A DNA stretch of 5,045 nt. It comes from Chloroflexota bacterium (GTDB lineage Bacteria > Chloroflexota > Limnocylindria > Limnocylindrales > CSP1-4). Positions 1 to 5,045 of the stretch are shown here, piece by piece. Both the position numbers and the translations under genes were made by a program. The notes below the pieces were generated by a model, which was not told where the DNA came from, did no database searches, and saw nothing but the letters and a program-made list of their open reading frames with translations. Positions within the stretch are counted from its first letter, which is position 1, and the number at the start of each line of letters is the position of its first letter. Location: the NCBI GenBank assembly GCA_005880805.1, contig VBFZ01000195.1:1-5045 (forward strand). The letters are read 5' to 3'.

Positions 1-87
1 ACTTGGCGATTGCTGAGCGCTTCCGCAGGCGCCCCCGGCGAGGGCAAGCATGGCGGACAAAACGACCACGCGACCTCGCGTCGGCAT
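1..87 (-). CDS. Probable lipoprotein, N-terminal part only (cut by window edge)
   Basis: Only the first 29 residues are visible, because the gene runs off the left edge. It opens with MPTRGR, then a hydrophobic stretch (VVVLSAMLALAGG), then a cysteine at residue 21 followed by a Ser/Gln/Pro-rich start of a linker. This is the layout of a lipoprotein signal peptide; the cysteine would be lipidated and the mature protein held on the outer face of the membrane. The lipobox is loose, with Gly-Gly-Ala before the Cys instead of Leu at -3, so a plain signal peptide is also possible. The ATG at 87-85 has a purine-rich GAGAGGGG about 8 bases upstream, which supports this start. The gene follows the GGDEF-EAL gene in the same direction with a gap of about 120 bases. 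Its function cannot be judged from this fragment. Confidence 0.55.
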   Translation of the reverse strand, partial: MPTRGRVVVLSAMLALAGGACGSAQQSPS

Positions 88-175
88 GGCACATACCCCT
101 CTCGGTGTGACAGTCGCACTATGACGCGCGGGTCAATCGGCTGTTACTGGCGGACATGCGCCGGTTGCCGTTTCG

Positions 176-192
176 CCGCGCTCGGCGCGCGG
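176..192 (-). terminator. Hairpin after the GGDEF-EAL gene, weak terminator candidate
   Basis: A perfect 6-bp GC-only stem (CCGCGC/GCGCGG) with a 5-base loop starts 15 bases past the stop codon of the GGDEF-EAL gene. No T-tract follows on either strand, so it is at best a weak or Rho-assisted terminator or an mRNA 3'-end stabiliser. Such stems also arise by chance in DNA this rich in GC. Confidence 0.22.
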
Positions 193-206
193 GCGGAACG
201 GGTTGA

Positions 207-1808
207 TCAGGCGCCGGCGCGGCGTGCCGTGCGCGGCTTGGCGAGGGGACCGATCTTCTTCCGGCCCGAGACGATCCGGCTGAACAGGCCGTCGGGCAGG
301 AGCGACTCCAGGTCCAGTCGCTCCACGTGGCGCTCCTCGGACGGACGGCCCAGGAGATACCCCTGGCCGGCCGCGAAGCCGAGCTCCCGGATGGCCGCGA
401 GCTGCTCGGCCGTTTCGACGCCCTCTGCGACGAGGGTTGCCTTCCAGCGCGTGCCGAGCTCCTGGAGGGCTCGCAGCACGGCGTGTGACGGGTCATGCAG
501 GATCCCGCCCTGGACGAGCGAGAGGTCGACCTTCACGATGTCGAACTGGATCTCGCTCAGGAGGCGGAGGCCGGCGTTTCCTGCGCCCACGTCGTCGGCG
601 GCCAGGCGCATGCCTGCCTGCCGGCACGCCGCAGCGTTGCGAGCGAGCTGCTGGAGGTCCTGCACCTCCTCGCGCTCCGTCAGCTCGACGACGAGCTGCT
701 TCGGCGTGATGCCCCGCTTCCGGAAGATGGCGGTCAGCTCGATCGGGTGGAAGTGCTCGGACTCGAGCGTCCGTGGTGAGAGGTTCACGCTCAGGTAGGT
801 GTTCGGCTCGAGCTCACCGACTCCATCGGCCACGATCTCGAGACACGCCATGTCGAGCTCGACCGTACGGCCTGCCCGCTCGGCGGCGGCGAACAGGCCG
901 GCTGCGTCGGAGAACGGCGCCCCTTCGGTCGGCCTGACGAGTCCCTCGTAGCCGATCGGCTCGCCGGTCGTGAGCGAGAAGATCGGCTGGTAGCGAGGCT
1001 TGAGGGCCTTCTCGACCAGGATCGACCCGATCGCCGCGGACAGGTCGGCCGTCGACGCCTCGTCGGATGCCATCCCATGCCGGCCGGGGTCGTAGGCGAC
1101 GGCGTTCGTTCGGCCGTGCCGCTTGCACCAGTAGAGCGCGGCGTCGGCGTGGCGGTAGAGCAGGCGTCCCTCCGTGCTCGGTTGCGGGAACGCGGACACC
1201 CCGATCGAAACCGAGAAGGCCTCGATCGGGTGGCTCGGGTCGCCGCCGCGCAGCGCGCTCGCCAGGACGTGCCGGGCAGCGGCCAGGCCACGCTCCAGGT
1301 CTGCTCCGGGGAGAAGGAACGCGAACTCGTCGCCGCCGACCCGGAACGCGCGATCGTGGCGTCGCAGCGATGAGGCGGCGATCCGGCCGACCTCCGTGAG
1401 GAGCTCGTCCCCCGACGCGTGGCCTTTTGCGTCGTTGACTTTCTTCAGGTCGTCGACGTCCACCAGCAGCAGTGCCAGTGACGTCTCGTTGCGCGTCGCT
1501 TCGCTGAGCTGGCGTGCCAGCTCGTCCTGGAACGCGCGGTGGTTTCCGAGGCCTGTCAGTCCGTCGATCATCGCGTCGAGCCGGGCCTGGCCATAGAGCT
1601 CGAACAGCCGCGCGCGCTCCTCCTCGAGCCGTTCGACGTCGCGCAGCATCCCGCGCGCGAGAGCCGCCATGGCGATCGGAACGACGATCGCGCAACCGGC
1701 CAGGAAGCCGAGCGCCGCACCGACACCGGGGCCCGCACCCGGCCAGAAGCCTTCGATTGCCGCCACGCCCATGAGCAGGCCGAATTCGAAGGTCAGGATG
1801 ACGATCAT
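207..1808 (-). CDS. Membrane-anchored GGDEF-EAL cyclic di-GMP cyclase/phosphodiesterase
   Basis: The 533-residue protein probably makes and degrades the second messenger cyclic di-GMP at the inner face of the membrane. Two hydrophobic segments (about 2-21 and 30-51) are followed by a charged helical linker (about 52-78) that suits dimerisation. The GGDEF domain (about 80-240) has DGLTGLGN at its start, an intact GGDEF at 158-162, and the inhibitory-site RxxD (R149, D152) at the standard five-residue distance. The EAL domain (about 265-495) reads EGL at 288-290, keeping the metal-binding Glu. It also keeps N342 in NLSPRTL, E375 in ELTE, D405-D406, K426, E462 and E465 in AEGVE, and Q482 in QGY. 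Both halves therefore look catalytically competent. No PAS, GAF or receiver domain is present, so any input comes through the short membrane hairpin or a partner. The frame is open for 60 codons further upstream, but that part is Arg/Pro/Ser-rich and unlike a protein N-terminus. The ATG at 1808 has AAGG close upstream and begins the first membrane segment, so it is preferred. A GTG at 1868 is the alternative. Confidence 0.93.
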   Translation of the reverse strand: MIVILTFEFGLLMGVAAIEGFWPGAGPGVGAALGFLAGCAIVVPIAMAALARGMLRDVERLEEERARLFELYGQARLDAMIDGLTGLGNHRAFQDELARQLSEATRNETSLALLLVDVDDLKKVNDAKGHASGDELLTEVGRIAASSLRRHDRAFRVGGDEFAFLLPGADLERGLAAARHVLASALRGGDPSHPIEAFSVSIGVSAFPQPSTEGRLLYRHADAALYWCKRHGRTNAVAYDPGRHGMASDEASTADLSAAIGSILVEKALKPRYQPIFSLTTGEPIGYEGLVRPTEGAPFSDAAGLFAAAERAGRTVELDMACLEIVADGVGELEPNTYLSVNLSPRTLESEHFHPIELTAIFRKRGITPKQLVVELTEREEVQDLQQLARNAAACRQAGMRLAADDVGAGNAGLRLLSEIQFDIVKVDLSLVQGGILHDPSHAVLRALQELGTRWKATLVAEGVETAEQLAAIRELGFAAGQGYLLGRPSEERHVERLDLESLLPDGLFSRIVSGRKKIGPLAKPRTARRAGA

Positions 1809-1896
1809 CCGCCTTCGAATGCCGGCCGAACCGGAGTCCCGATGTGACGGTCCGTGATCGGGTGACACGTGGGTGGCGAGCCTCGGGTGCTGGGTT

Positions 1897-1916
1897 ATCT
1901 GCAGACGGATCTGCAG
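1897..1916. repeat. Direct repeat ATCTGCAG x2, 12-bp period
   Basis: Two identical 8-mers ATCTGCAG (1897-1904 and 1909-1916) are separated by ACGG in the divergent intergenic region. Each contains the palindrome CTGCAG. Repeated sites in front of two divergent genes can be regulator-binding sites. No regulator can be named, and chance is not excluded. Confidence 0.3.
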
Positions 1917-1954
1917 CCCCGGTGTACGGCATGAAGTCCGGCCTGTGCCCCTGA

Positions 1955-1982
1955 CCAACGTACCGGTCGCTGGAGACGTTGG
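1955..1982. promoter_or_regulatory. Inverted repeat CCAACGT/ACGTTGG, operator candidate
   Basis: A perfect 7-bp inverted repeat with a 14-base spacer lies between the GGDEF-EAL gene and the SH3 protein gene. The half-site centres are 21 bp apart, about two helical turns, which would put both halves on the same DNA face as expected for a dimeric regulator. It lies about 70 bases upstream of the best start of the SH3 protein gene. The call rests on geometry alone. Confidence 0.32.
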
Positions 1983-2038
1983 GCCCAATGACGCGCAGGC
2001 CGCCGCTGCCTAGCGTCCGGGACAGATTCGTCCATCAG

Positions 2039-2042
2039 GGAG
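2039..2042 (+). promoter_or_regulatory. Ribosome binding site for an upstream, non-ATG start of the SH3 protein
   Basis: GGAG lies 9 bases before an ATC codon (2052-2054) that is in frame with the SH3 protein. Starting there gives a complete signal peptide: basic IDRRR, a hydrophobic core, then an A-L-A cleavage site. The ATG at 2112 has only a weak GAG-type site. The motif is short, so the site is a candidate only. Confidence 0.35.
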
Positions 2043-2111
2043 AGCGCGAAGATCGACCGTCGACGTGCGCCGCGCTTCGTCCTCGCGGGTGCGCTCGTCC
2101 TCGCGAGCTGG

Positions 2112-3257
2112 ATGGTCGCGTCCGTTGGCGGCTACGTGCCATCCGCCCTGGCCAAGGGCTGCGGGCCTCTCAAGCTGAGCCAGGGCACAGCGTCGCCGTC
2201 ATCCGGGAGCACGTCCACCAGCTTCCGTTTCTCGGTTCACGTTCGAACCAACGGCACGCCGCCGACCTGGGTTCGAGTGAGCGTCGCCGGGAGCTCGACC
2301 AGCCTTTCTCGATCGGGTTCGAACTTTTCGGCGGGCGTCGCCTATTCCGCGAACAGGAAGCTGCCGGCCGGGACATGGCGCTACTCGTTCAACGCCCGCC
2401 TGCCGAACGGCACCGTATGCACGTTCACGAGCGTCAGCCCCGCCACCGTCGTGGTCAGGCGCCCACCGAGTCCGACTCCGACCCCTCGACCGACGCCCAG
2501 GCCGACGCCCAGGCCGACCTCGAAGCCGACGCCAAAACCGGCCCCGAAGCCGGCCCCGAAGCCGAGCCCGAGCCCTGCGCCAGGCGCCTCCGCGAGCGGC
2601 TCCGACGCCTCGCCGGGACCGAGCGACGGACCTTCGCATGCCGGCGTCGGCGGCGTCGGGGGGCCGCTCGGACCCACCGACGTCGGAGGCGACCTCTTCG
2701 CCCTCTCCCCGGCGTCAGGCCTCCGGGACATCGCCGTTCCGGGGCCGCTCTTCGCATGGCTGGTGACCACCACGCTGGGGATTCTGCTGTTCCTGGTGCT
2801 CGTTCGGCGACGCAGGCCGGACGAGGAGGAGCCCTCGCTGGCAACGTTTGTGTTCGAGACCTTGGTGCCCGTTCGCTCGCCGATCGCTTCCCTGGTGCCT
2901 GCAGGGCCCGGAGGTACTGCTGCACGGCCAGGTGCGCCGCCCCTGCCACCTGCAGCGCTCGAGCCCGCACGGAAGCGCGGGGCTCGGCCGGCCGTGACCA
3001 GGGCGCCTGAGCGTCGTGTAGGGCGCCGGGCGCTGGAGCGGGTGTACGTCTCCTATCGAAGCGTGCGAATGACCGCGAGCGCGGACGAGCTGTCAGAGGA
3101 GGTGGCACGGCTGCAGCGCGGCGATGAGCTCGAAGTCATCGGGTCCGAGGAGGGATTCCTGAACGTGCGGACGCCGGCCGGCGACGTCGGCTGGATTCGC
3201 CGCGGAACGGTCAGCGGCAATCCCCCCGCCGGCACGGCCCGCAAGCAGCCTGGGTGA
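2112..3257 (+). CDS. Single-pass membrane protein with Pro-rich linker and C-terminal SH3b-like domain
   Basis: From the ATG the protein has 381 residues. Residues 1-14 are the tail of a signal peptide ending in SALA before K15. About 16-115 are Ser/Thr-rich and look beta-stranded, with two cysteines (18 and 103) that could form a disulphide. Residues 117-158 are a Pro-Thr-Pro-Arg, then Pro-Lys-Pro-Ala linker, the type that spans a cell wall or holds a domain away from the membrane. Residues 212-231 form a transmembrane helix followed at once by RRRR, which predicts the C-terminus inside. After a low-complexity tail, about 311-366 resemble a bacterial SH3 domain: VRMTAS at its start, then LQRGDELEVIG, GFLNVRT and GDVGWI. 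The coding frame continues upstream through RRRAPRFVLAGALVLASW, which completes a normal signal peptide, but no ATG, GTG, TTG or CTG occurs there. The true start may be an ATC at 2052. Function is unknown; an envelope-associated sensor or adaptor role is an inference. Confidence 0.82.
   Translation: MVASVGGYVPSALAKGCGPLKLSQGTASPSSGSTSTSFRFSVHVRTNGTPPTWVRVSVAGSSTSLSRSGSNFSAGVAYSANRKLPAGTWRYSFNARLPNGTVCTFTSVSPATVVVRRPPSPTPTPRPTPRPTPRPTSKPTPKPAPKPAPKPSPSPAPGASASGSDASPGPSDGPSHAGVGGVGGPLGPTDVGGDLFALSPASGLRDIAVPGPLFAWLVTTTLGILLFLVLVRRRRPDEEEPSLATFVFETLVPVRSPIASLVPAGPGGTAARPGAPPLPPAALEPARKRGARPAVTRAPERRVGRRALERVYVSYRSVRMTASADELSEEVARLQRGDELEVIGSEEGFLNVRTPAGDVGWIRRGTVSGNPPAGTARKQPG
2479..2574 (+). 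repeat. 12-bp tandem repeat encoding the Pro-rich linker
   Basis: Eight consecutive 12-base units of the form CGACGCCCAGGC with variants lie in frame inside the SH3 protein gene. The pairs at 2491/2503 and 2539/2551 are exact copies. Each unit adds four residues (Pro-Thr-Pro-Arg type, later Pro-Ala-Pro-Lys type). Recent exact duplications suggest that linker length can change by unit gain or loss without breaking the frame. Confidence 0.8.
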
Positions 3258-3262
3258 CGGGA

Positions 3263-3278
3263 TCGGCTGCTGAGCCGA
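3263..3278 (+). terminator. Short hairpin after the SH3 protein gene, weak terminator candidate
   Basis: TCGGCT and AGCCGA form a perfect 6-bp stem with a GCTG loop 5 bases after the stop codon. No T-tract follows, so intrinsic termination is doubtful. It sits just before the promoter of the next gene, where a transcript end would make sense. Confidence 0.28.
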
Positions 3279-3302
3279 CCAGGTGACCGGACCGGCCGCG
3301 GT

Positions 3303-3308
3303 TAGAAT
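3303..3308 (+). promoter_or_regulatory. Promoter -10 box (TAGAAT) for the methyltransferase
   Basis: TAGAAT matches the sigma-70-type TATAAT at five of six bases and stands out in very GC-rich DNA. A start site near 3315 would give a leader of about 20 bases before the AAGGTGA ribosome binding site. No clear -35 TTGACA is visible at the usual distance; the nearest similar sequence, GTGACC, is too close. Confidence 0.42.
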
Positions 3309-3325
3309 GCCGACCTGACCGCAAA

Positions 3326-3332
3326 AAGGTGA
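3326..3332 (+). promoter_or_regulatory. Strong ribosome binding site AAGGTGA pointing to an out-of-frame ATG
   Basis: AAGGTGA is a good match to the anti-Shine-Dalgarno sequence and lies 5 bases before an ATG at 3338. That ATG opens a 22-codon frame ending at TAG 3404-3406 and is one frame off the methyltransferase. The GTG used for the methyltransferase (3357) is 24 bases from this site, too far for normal initiation. Confidence 0.55.
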
Positions 3333-3356
3333 ACGCCATGCCACGGTTCTTCTTCC

Positions 3357-4109
3357 GTGTCCGGGAACGCGCGTCGTTCCCGCCCTCCGAGGGCTGCCCG
3401 CGATAGCTGGGAGCATGTCGCTTCCTGGTACGACGGCTGGGTCGGCCATTCCGGGAGCCGCTACCACCAGGCTCTCGCGATCCCGGCTCTCCTGGAGCTC
3501 CTCGAACCGCAACCCCGTGAGGAAGTCCTCGACATCGGGCGATACACGGGGATCGATGCCAGCGTTCGGCTGATCTCCATCGCGCGCCGGCAACACGGTC
3601 GCGAGGGCAGGTTTCTCGTCGGCGATGCCCGCCGGCTGAGGGAAGTGCCGGGCCTGGCGGCCGCATCTTTCGAAGCCGCCGTGTTCCTGCTGAGCATCCA
3701 GGATATGGACCCGCTCGAGCCAATCTTCGCGTCCCTCGAGTGGGTCCTGCGCCCGCGCAGCCGCGTCGTGGTGCTCATGACGCACCCGGCCTTCCGCCAG
3801 CCGCGACACGCCGGCTGGGGCTTCGATCCGGCCCGCAAGCTCGTCTACCGGCGCGTCGACGCTTACCTCACGCCGATGGCCGTCCCGATGAAGGCCATCG
3901 GCGCCCATGCCCCGACGCGCTCGTACCATCGGCCCGTGTCGGCCTACGTCAACGGCCTTGCTGCCTTTGGCTTCGCCGTGGATGCAATGCGCGAGCTGCC
4001 CGACCTCCCAGCAGGCCTCAAGCCCGGTCGGCGGCTTTCGACTCCCGACGCTCGGGCGAACGCGGAGATCCCGCTGTTCCTCGCGTTCAAGGCGCGCCGC
4101 TCCCGCTAG
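3357..4109 (+). CDS. Class I SAM-dependent methyltransferase, probably damaged
   Basis: The 250-residue product resembles class I (Rossmann-fold) methyltransferases that use S-adenosylmethionine; the substrate is unknown. After SWEHVASWYDGWVG, a typical lead-in, strand 1 reads EEVLDIG at 55-61. The next residues are RYTGIDAS (62-69), which normally form strand 2, with D68 as the acidic ribose-binding residue. The glycine-rich loop (GxGxG) and the helix between strands 1 and 2 are missing, some 14-18 residues. Later parts look normal: FLVGDARRL (87-95), the FEAAVFLLSIQDM strand (105-117), VLRPRSRVVVLMTHPAFRQPR (130-150), a YRRVDAYL region, and HRPVSAYVNGLAAFGFAVDA near the end. The only in-frame start is GTG 3357, which lacks a ribosome binding site. 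The good ATG at 3338 is out of frame by one base. With SAM binding probably lost, this may be a pseudogene, or the sequence may carry errors. The stop overlaps that of the convergent XRE gene. Confidence 0.8.
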   Translation: MSGNARRSRPPRAARDSWEHVASWYDGWVGHSGSRYHQALAIPALLELLEPQPREEVLDIGRYTGIDASVRLISIARRQHGREGRFLVGDARRLREVPGLAAASFEAAVFLLSIQDMDPLEPIFASLEWVLRPRSRVVVLMTHPAFRQPRHAGWGFDPARKLVYRRVDAYLTPMAVPMKAIGAHAPTRSYHRPVSAYVNGLAAFGFAVDAMRELPDLPAGLKPGRRLSTPDARANAEIPLFLAFKARRSR

Positions 4110-4807
4110 GTAACGCCGGGCACCCAAAGAATGCCGTCGCCGGGCCAAGGTCCCGCGGCGCTTGCCAGCGCCTGTTCGAGGTCGCGTGCCGAGCTCGGGA
4201 ACGCTGCCTCGATCGTTTGCGGATGATCGCGAACGAGTGCTCGATGACGTGCAGTTTTCGGGAGACCGAGGACCGCGTGGACTCGGTGGTCAGTCCGCGC
4301 GACGGCCTTCACGGCTTCCCGCTTGTCGTGGCACTCGCGAATGATCTCCTCCCATGTGCCGATGCGGGTCTCGACTTCGATCAGCACGATGTCGCGCCCG
4401 CAGTCCAGCCGAAGGTCGGACGACCACCCGCCCAGCCCTGGGACGAGAGCCTCGACCGTGGCTTTCCAGCGGCGATTGCGCATGGCGAGGATCGTCTCGA
4501 TCGCGCGAGCGTGGGCCTCGTCCTGGATCAGCGCGGGTCCGTCCGGGTAGAGATTCATCCGGAACCTGGCACCCAGCAACGCGGCGGCACGTGCGCGAAT
4601 CTCCGCAGAAACGGCCTGATCCCCTGCTTCGAGACGAGAAATTGCCGAAGGATCCACGCCGATTGCACGGGCTACGTCCGCCTGGCTCAACCCTGCTCGC
4701 AGCCGCAAGGCGCGAAAGTCCTCCGCAAAGCGGAAGCTCGATCGCCTCAGCTGACGATCGCCGGCGAAGACCGCCTTACGAATGATCGTGTTTGAACGGT
4801 TGCGCAT
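4106..4807 (-). CDS. XRE-family HTH protein with PD-(D/E)XK-like C-terminal domain
   Basis: The 233-residue protein begins with a basic tail, then a Cro/C1-type helix-turn-helix at about 27-80. Helix 2 is SQADVARAIGV (41-51) and the recognition helix is DPSAISRLEAG (52-62), so specific DNA binding is likely. The rest (about 100-230) resembles tails found on XRE proteins of high-GC bacteria that look like the restriction-endonuclease fold. It has an Asp on one strand (D131, DLRLD), a hydrophobic strand ending E144-V-E146, a helix with HDK (K162), and a final GILWV strand. The usual third active-site residue would be Lys at 146, but here it is Glu, so cleavage is doubtful unless K162 substitutes. 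It may be a regulator, or a solo relative of toxin-antitoxin or defence proteins. No partner gene is visible beside it. The ATG at 4807 is the only ATG before the HTH; only a weak AGG lies upstream. The fold assignment comes from pattern memory, not a search. Confidence 0.85.
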   Translation of the reverse strand: MRNRSNTIIRKAVFAGDRQLRRSSFRFAEDFRALRLRAGLSQADVARAIGVDPSAISRLEAGDQAVSAEIRARAAALLGARFRMNLYPDGPALIQDEAHARAIETILAMRNRRWKATVEALVPGLGGWSSDLRLDCGRDIVLIEVETRIGTWEEIIRECHDKREAVKAVARTDHRVHAVLGLPKTARHRALVRDHPQTIEAAFPSSARDLEQALASAAGPWPGDGILWVPGVT

Positions 4808-5045
4808 GGCCTGGCAGCCGCGGGTAACGGACCCGGCGAGCGTTGCGCGTAGAACACCAGATCGGGCTTTGCTGGCACTTATCAGCGAAGCCGACTCCCT
4901 TGTTGGGAGGGAAGACCCCTCGATCGACGGGAAACATCCCGCCCCACGTTCGGCTCGGGAGATTCGCTCGCTGAACGCCTGCTGGGCTGGTGCCGAGCAG
5001 GCTCAAAGCGCGGCTTTGGTGTTCTGGGCGCAACGACCTGCATGG
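4808..5045. other. Region upstream of the XRE gene with no convincing gene
   Basis: This stretch is somewhat less GC-rich than the genes. A minus-strand frame is open from the right edge down to 4776 and overlaps the XRE start. Its codons lack the strong third-position G/C preference of the neighbours, and it shows no domain. A GATAAG (minus strand, 4883-4878) could be a poor -10 box for the XRE gene, with no matching -35. A small TCCCT/AGGGA stem lies near 4897-4913. No tRNA or att-like structure is recognised. Confidence 0.3.

Noticed and set aside
50..124. Small plus-strand frame MADKTTT... (24 codons) with GAGGG upstream
   Set aside because: It is short, has no recognisable feature, and lies opposite the start of the probable lipoprotein, which has better support.
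10..798. Long plus-strand open frame at the left end
   Set aside because: It is antisense to the GGDEF-EAL gene, whose motifs are unmistakable. Its product is Arg/Ser/Pro-rich with no domain, typical of a shadow in high-GC DNA.
1809..1988. N-terminal extension of the GGDEF-EAL frame up to 1988
   Set aside because: The 60 extra residues are Arg/Ser/Pro/Thr-rich, precede a natural membrane-segment start, and cover the operator-like repeats. The ATG at 1808 is a better start.
2479..2574. CRISPR-like periodic repeat
   Set aside because: The period is 12 bases with no spacers, in frame, and encodes a Pro-rich linker.
3338..3406. 22-codon frame as a functional leader peptide gene
   Set aside because: It has a good start but no attenuator-like structure or codon run is seen. 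A frameshifted start of the methyltransferase explains it more simply.
3093..4148. 351-codon minus-strand frame opposite the methyltransferase
   Set aside because: Its product has no domain and is low in hydrophobic order, while the plus strand encodes clear methyltransferase motifs.
3740..4795. 351-codon plus-strand frame spanning the methyltransferase end and the XRE gene
   Set aside because: It is out of frame with the methyltransferase and antisense to the XRE gene. The composition is Arg/Pro-rich and no motif is seen.
4776..5045. Minus-strand frame open from the right edge, 90 codons
   Set aside because: Third-position G/C preference is weaker than in the real genes, there is no domain, only a TTG start, and it overlaps the XRE start. 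A gene tail from outside the window cannot be fully excluded.

Overview
The window is high-GC bacterial DNA with protein-coding genes on both strands and no recognisable RNA gene, insertion sequence or CRISPR array. Candidate hosts are high-GC, Gram-positive-like lineages such as Chloroflexota (Limnocylindria-type) or Actinomycetota. The hints are strong C/G preference at third codon positions, a single-pass protein with a long Pro-Thr/Pro-Lys linker, a TAGAAT-type -10 box, and an XRE protein with a nuclease-like tail. No marker gene is present, so this placement is an inference.

Left part (1-1808, minus strand): the window edge cuts a probable lipoprotein after 29 residues (1-87). About 120 bases upstream of it, in the same direction, is a complete membrane-anchored GGDEF-EAL protein (207-1808). 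It keeps the catalytic residues for both making and degrading cyclic di-GMP, plus an RxxD feedback site. The two genes could share a transcript.

A divergent intergenic region (about 1809-2051) holds a perfect 7-bp inverted repeat whose half-sites lie 21 bp apart, and an 8-bp direct repeat with 12-bp periodicity. Both are operator candidates.

Middle (about 2052-4109, plus strand): first is a single-pass membrane protein with a secreted beta-rich N-terminal part, a Pro/Thr/Lys linker, a transmembrane helix and a C-terminal SH3b-like domain. Its signal peptide begins upstream of the first ATG, in a stretch with no standard start codon; an ATC at 2052 behind a GGAG is the best candidate. Next, after a recognisable -10 box and a strong ribosome binding site, comes a class I methyltransferase. 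Its well-supported ATG is in the wrong frame, and its glycine-rich SAM-binding loop appears to have been removed in frame. It may be a decaying gene.

Right part (4106-4807, minus strand): an XRE-type DNA-binding protein with a C-terminal domain resembling the PD-(D/E)XK nuclease fold, but with E-V-E where E-x-K is expected. It converges on the methyltransferase, and the two stop codons share one CTAG palindrome. The last 238 bases hold no convincing gene.

The genes do not form an obvious single pathway. The clearest functional theme is c-di-GMP signalling plus cell-envelope proteins. The most unusual points are the damaged methyltransferase, the missing start codon of the SH3 protein and the variant nuclease-like XRE protein.
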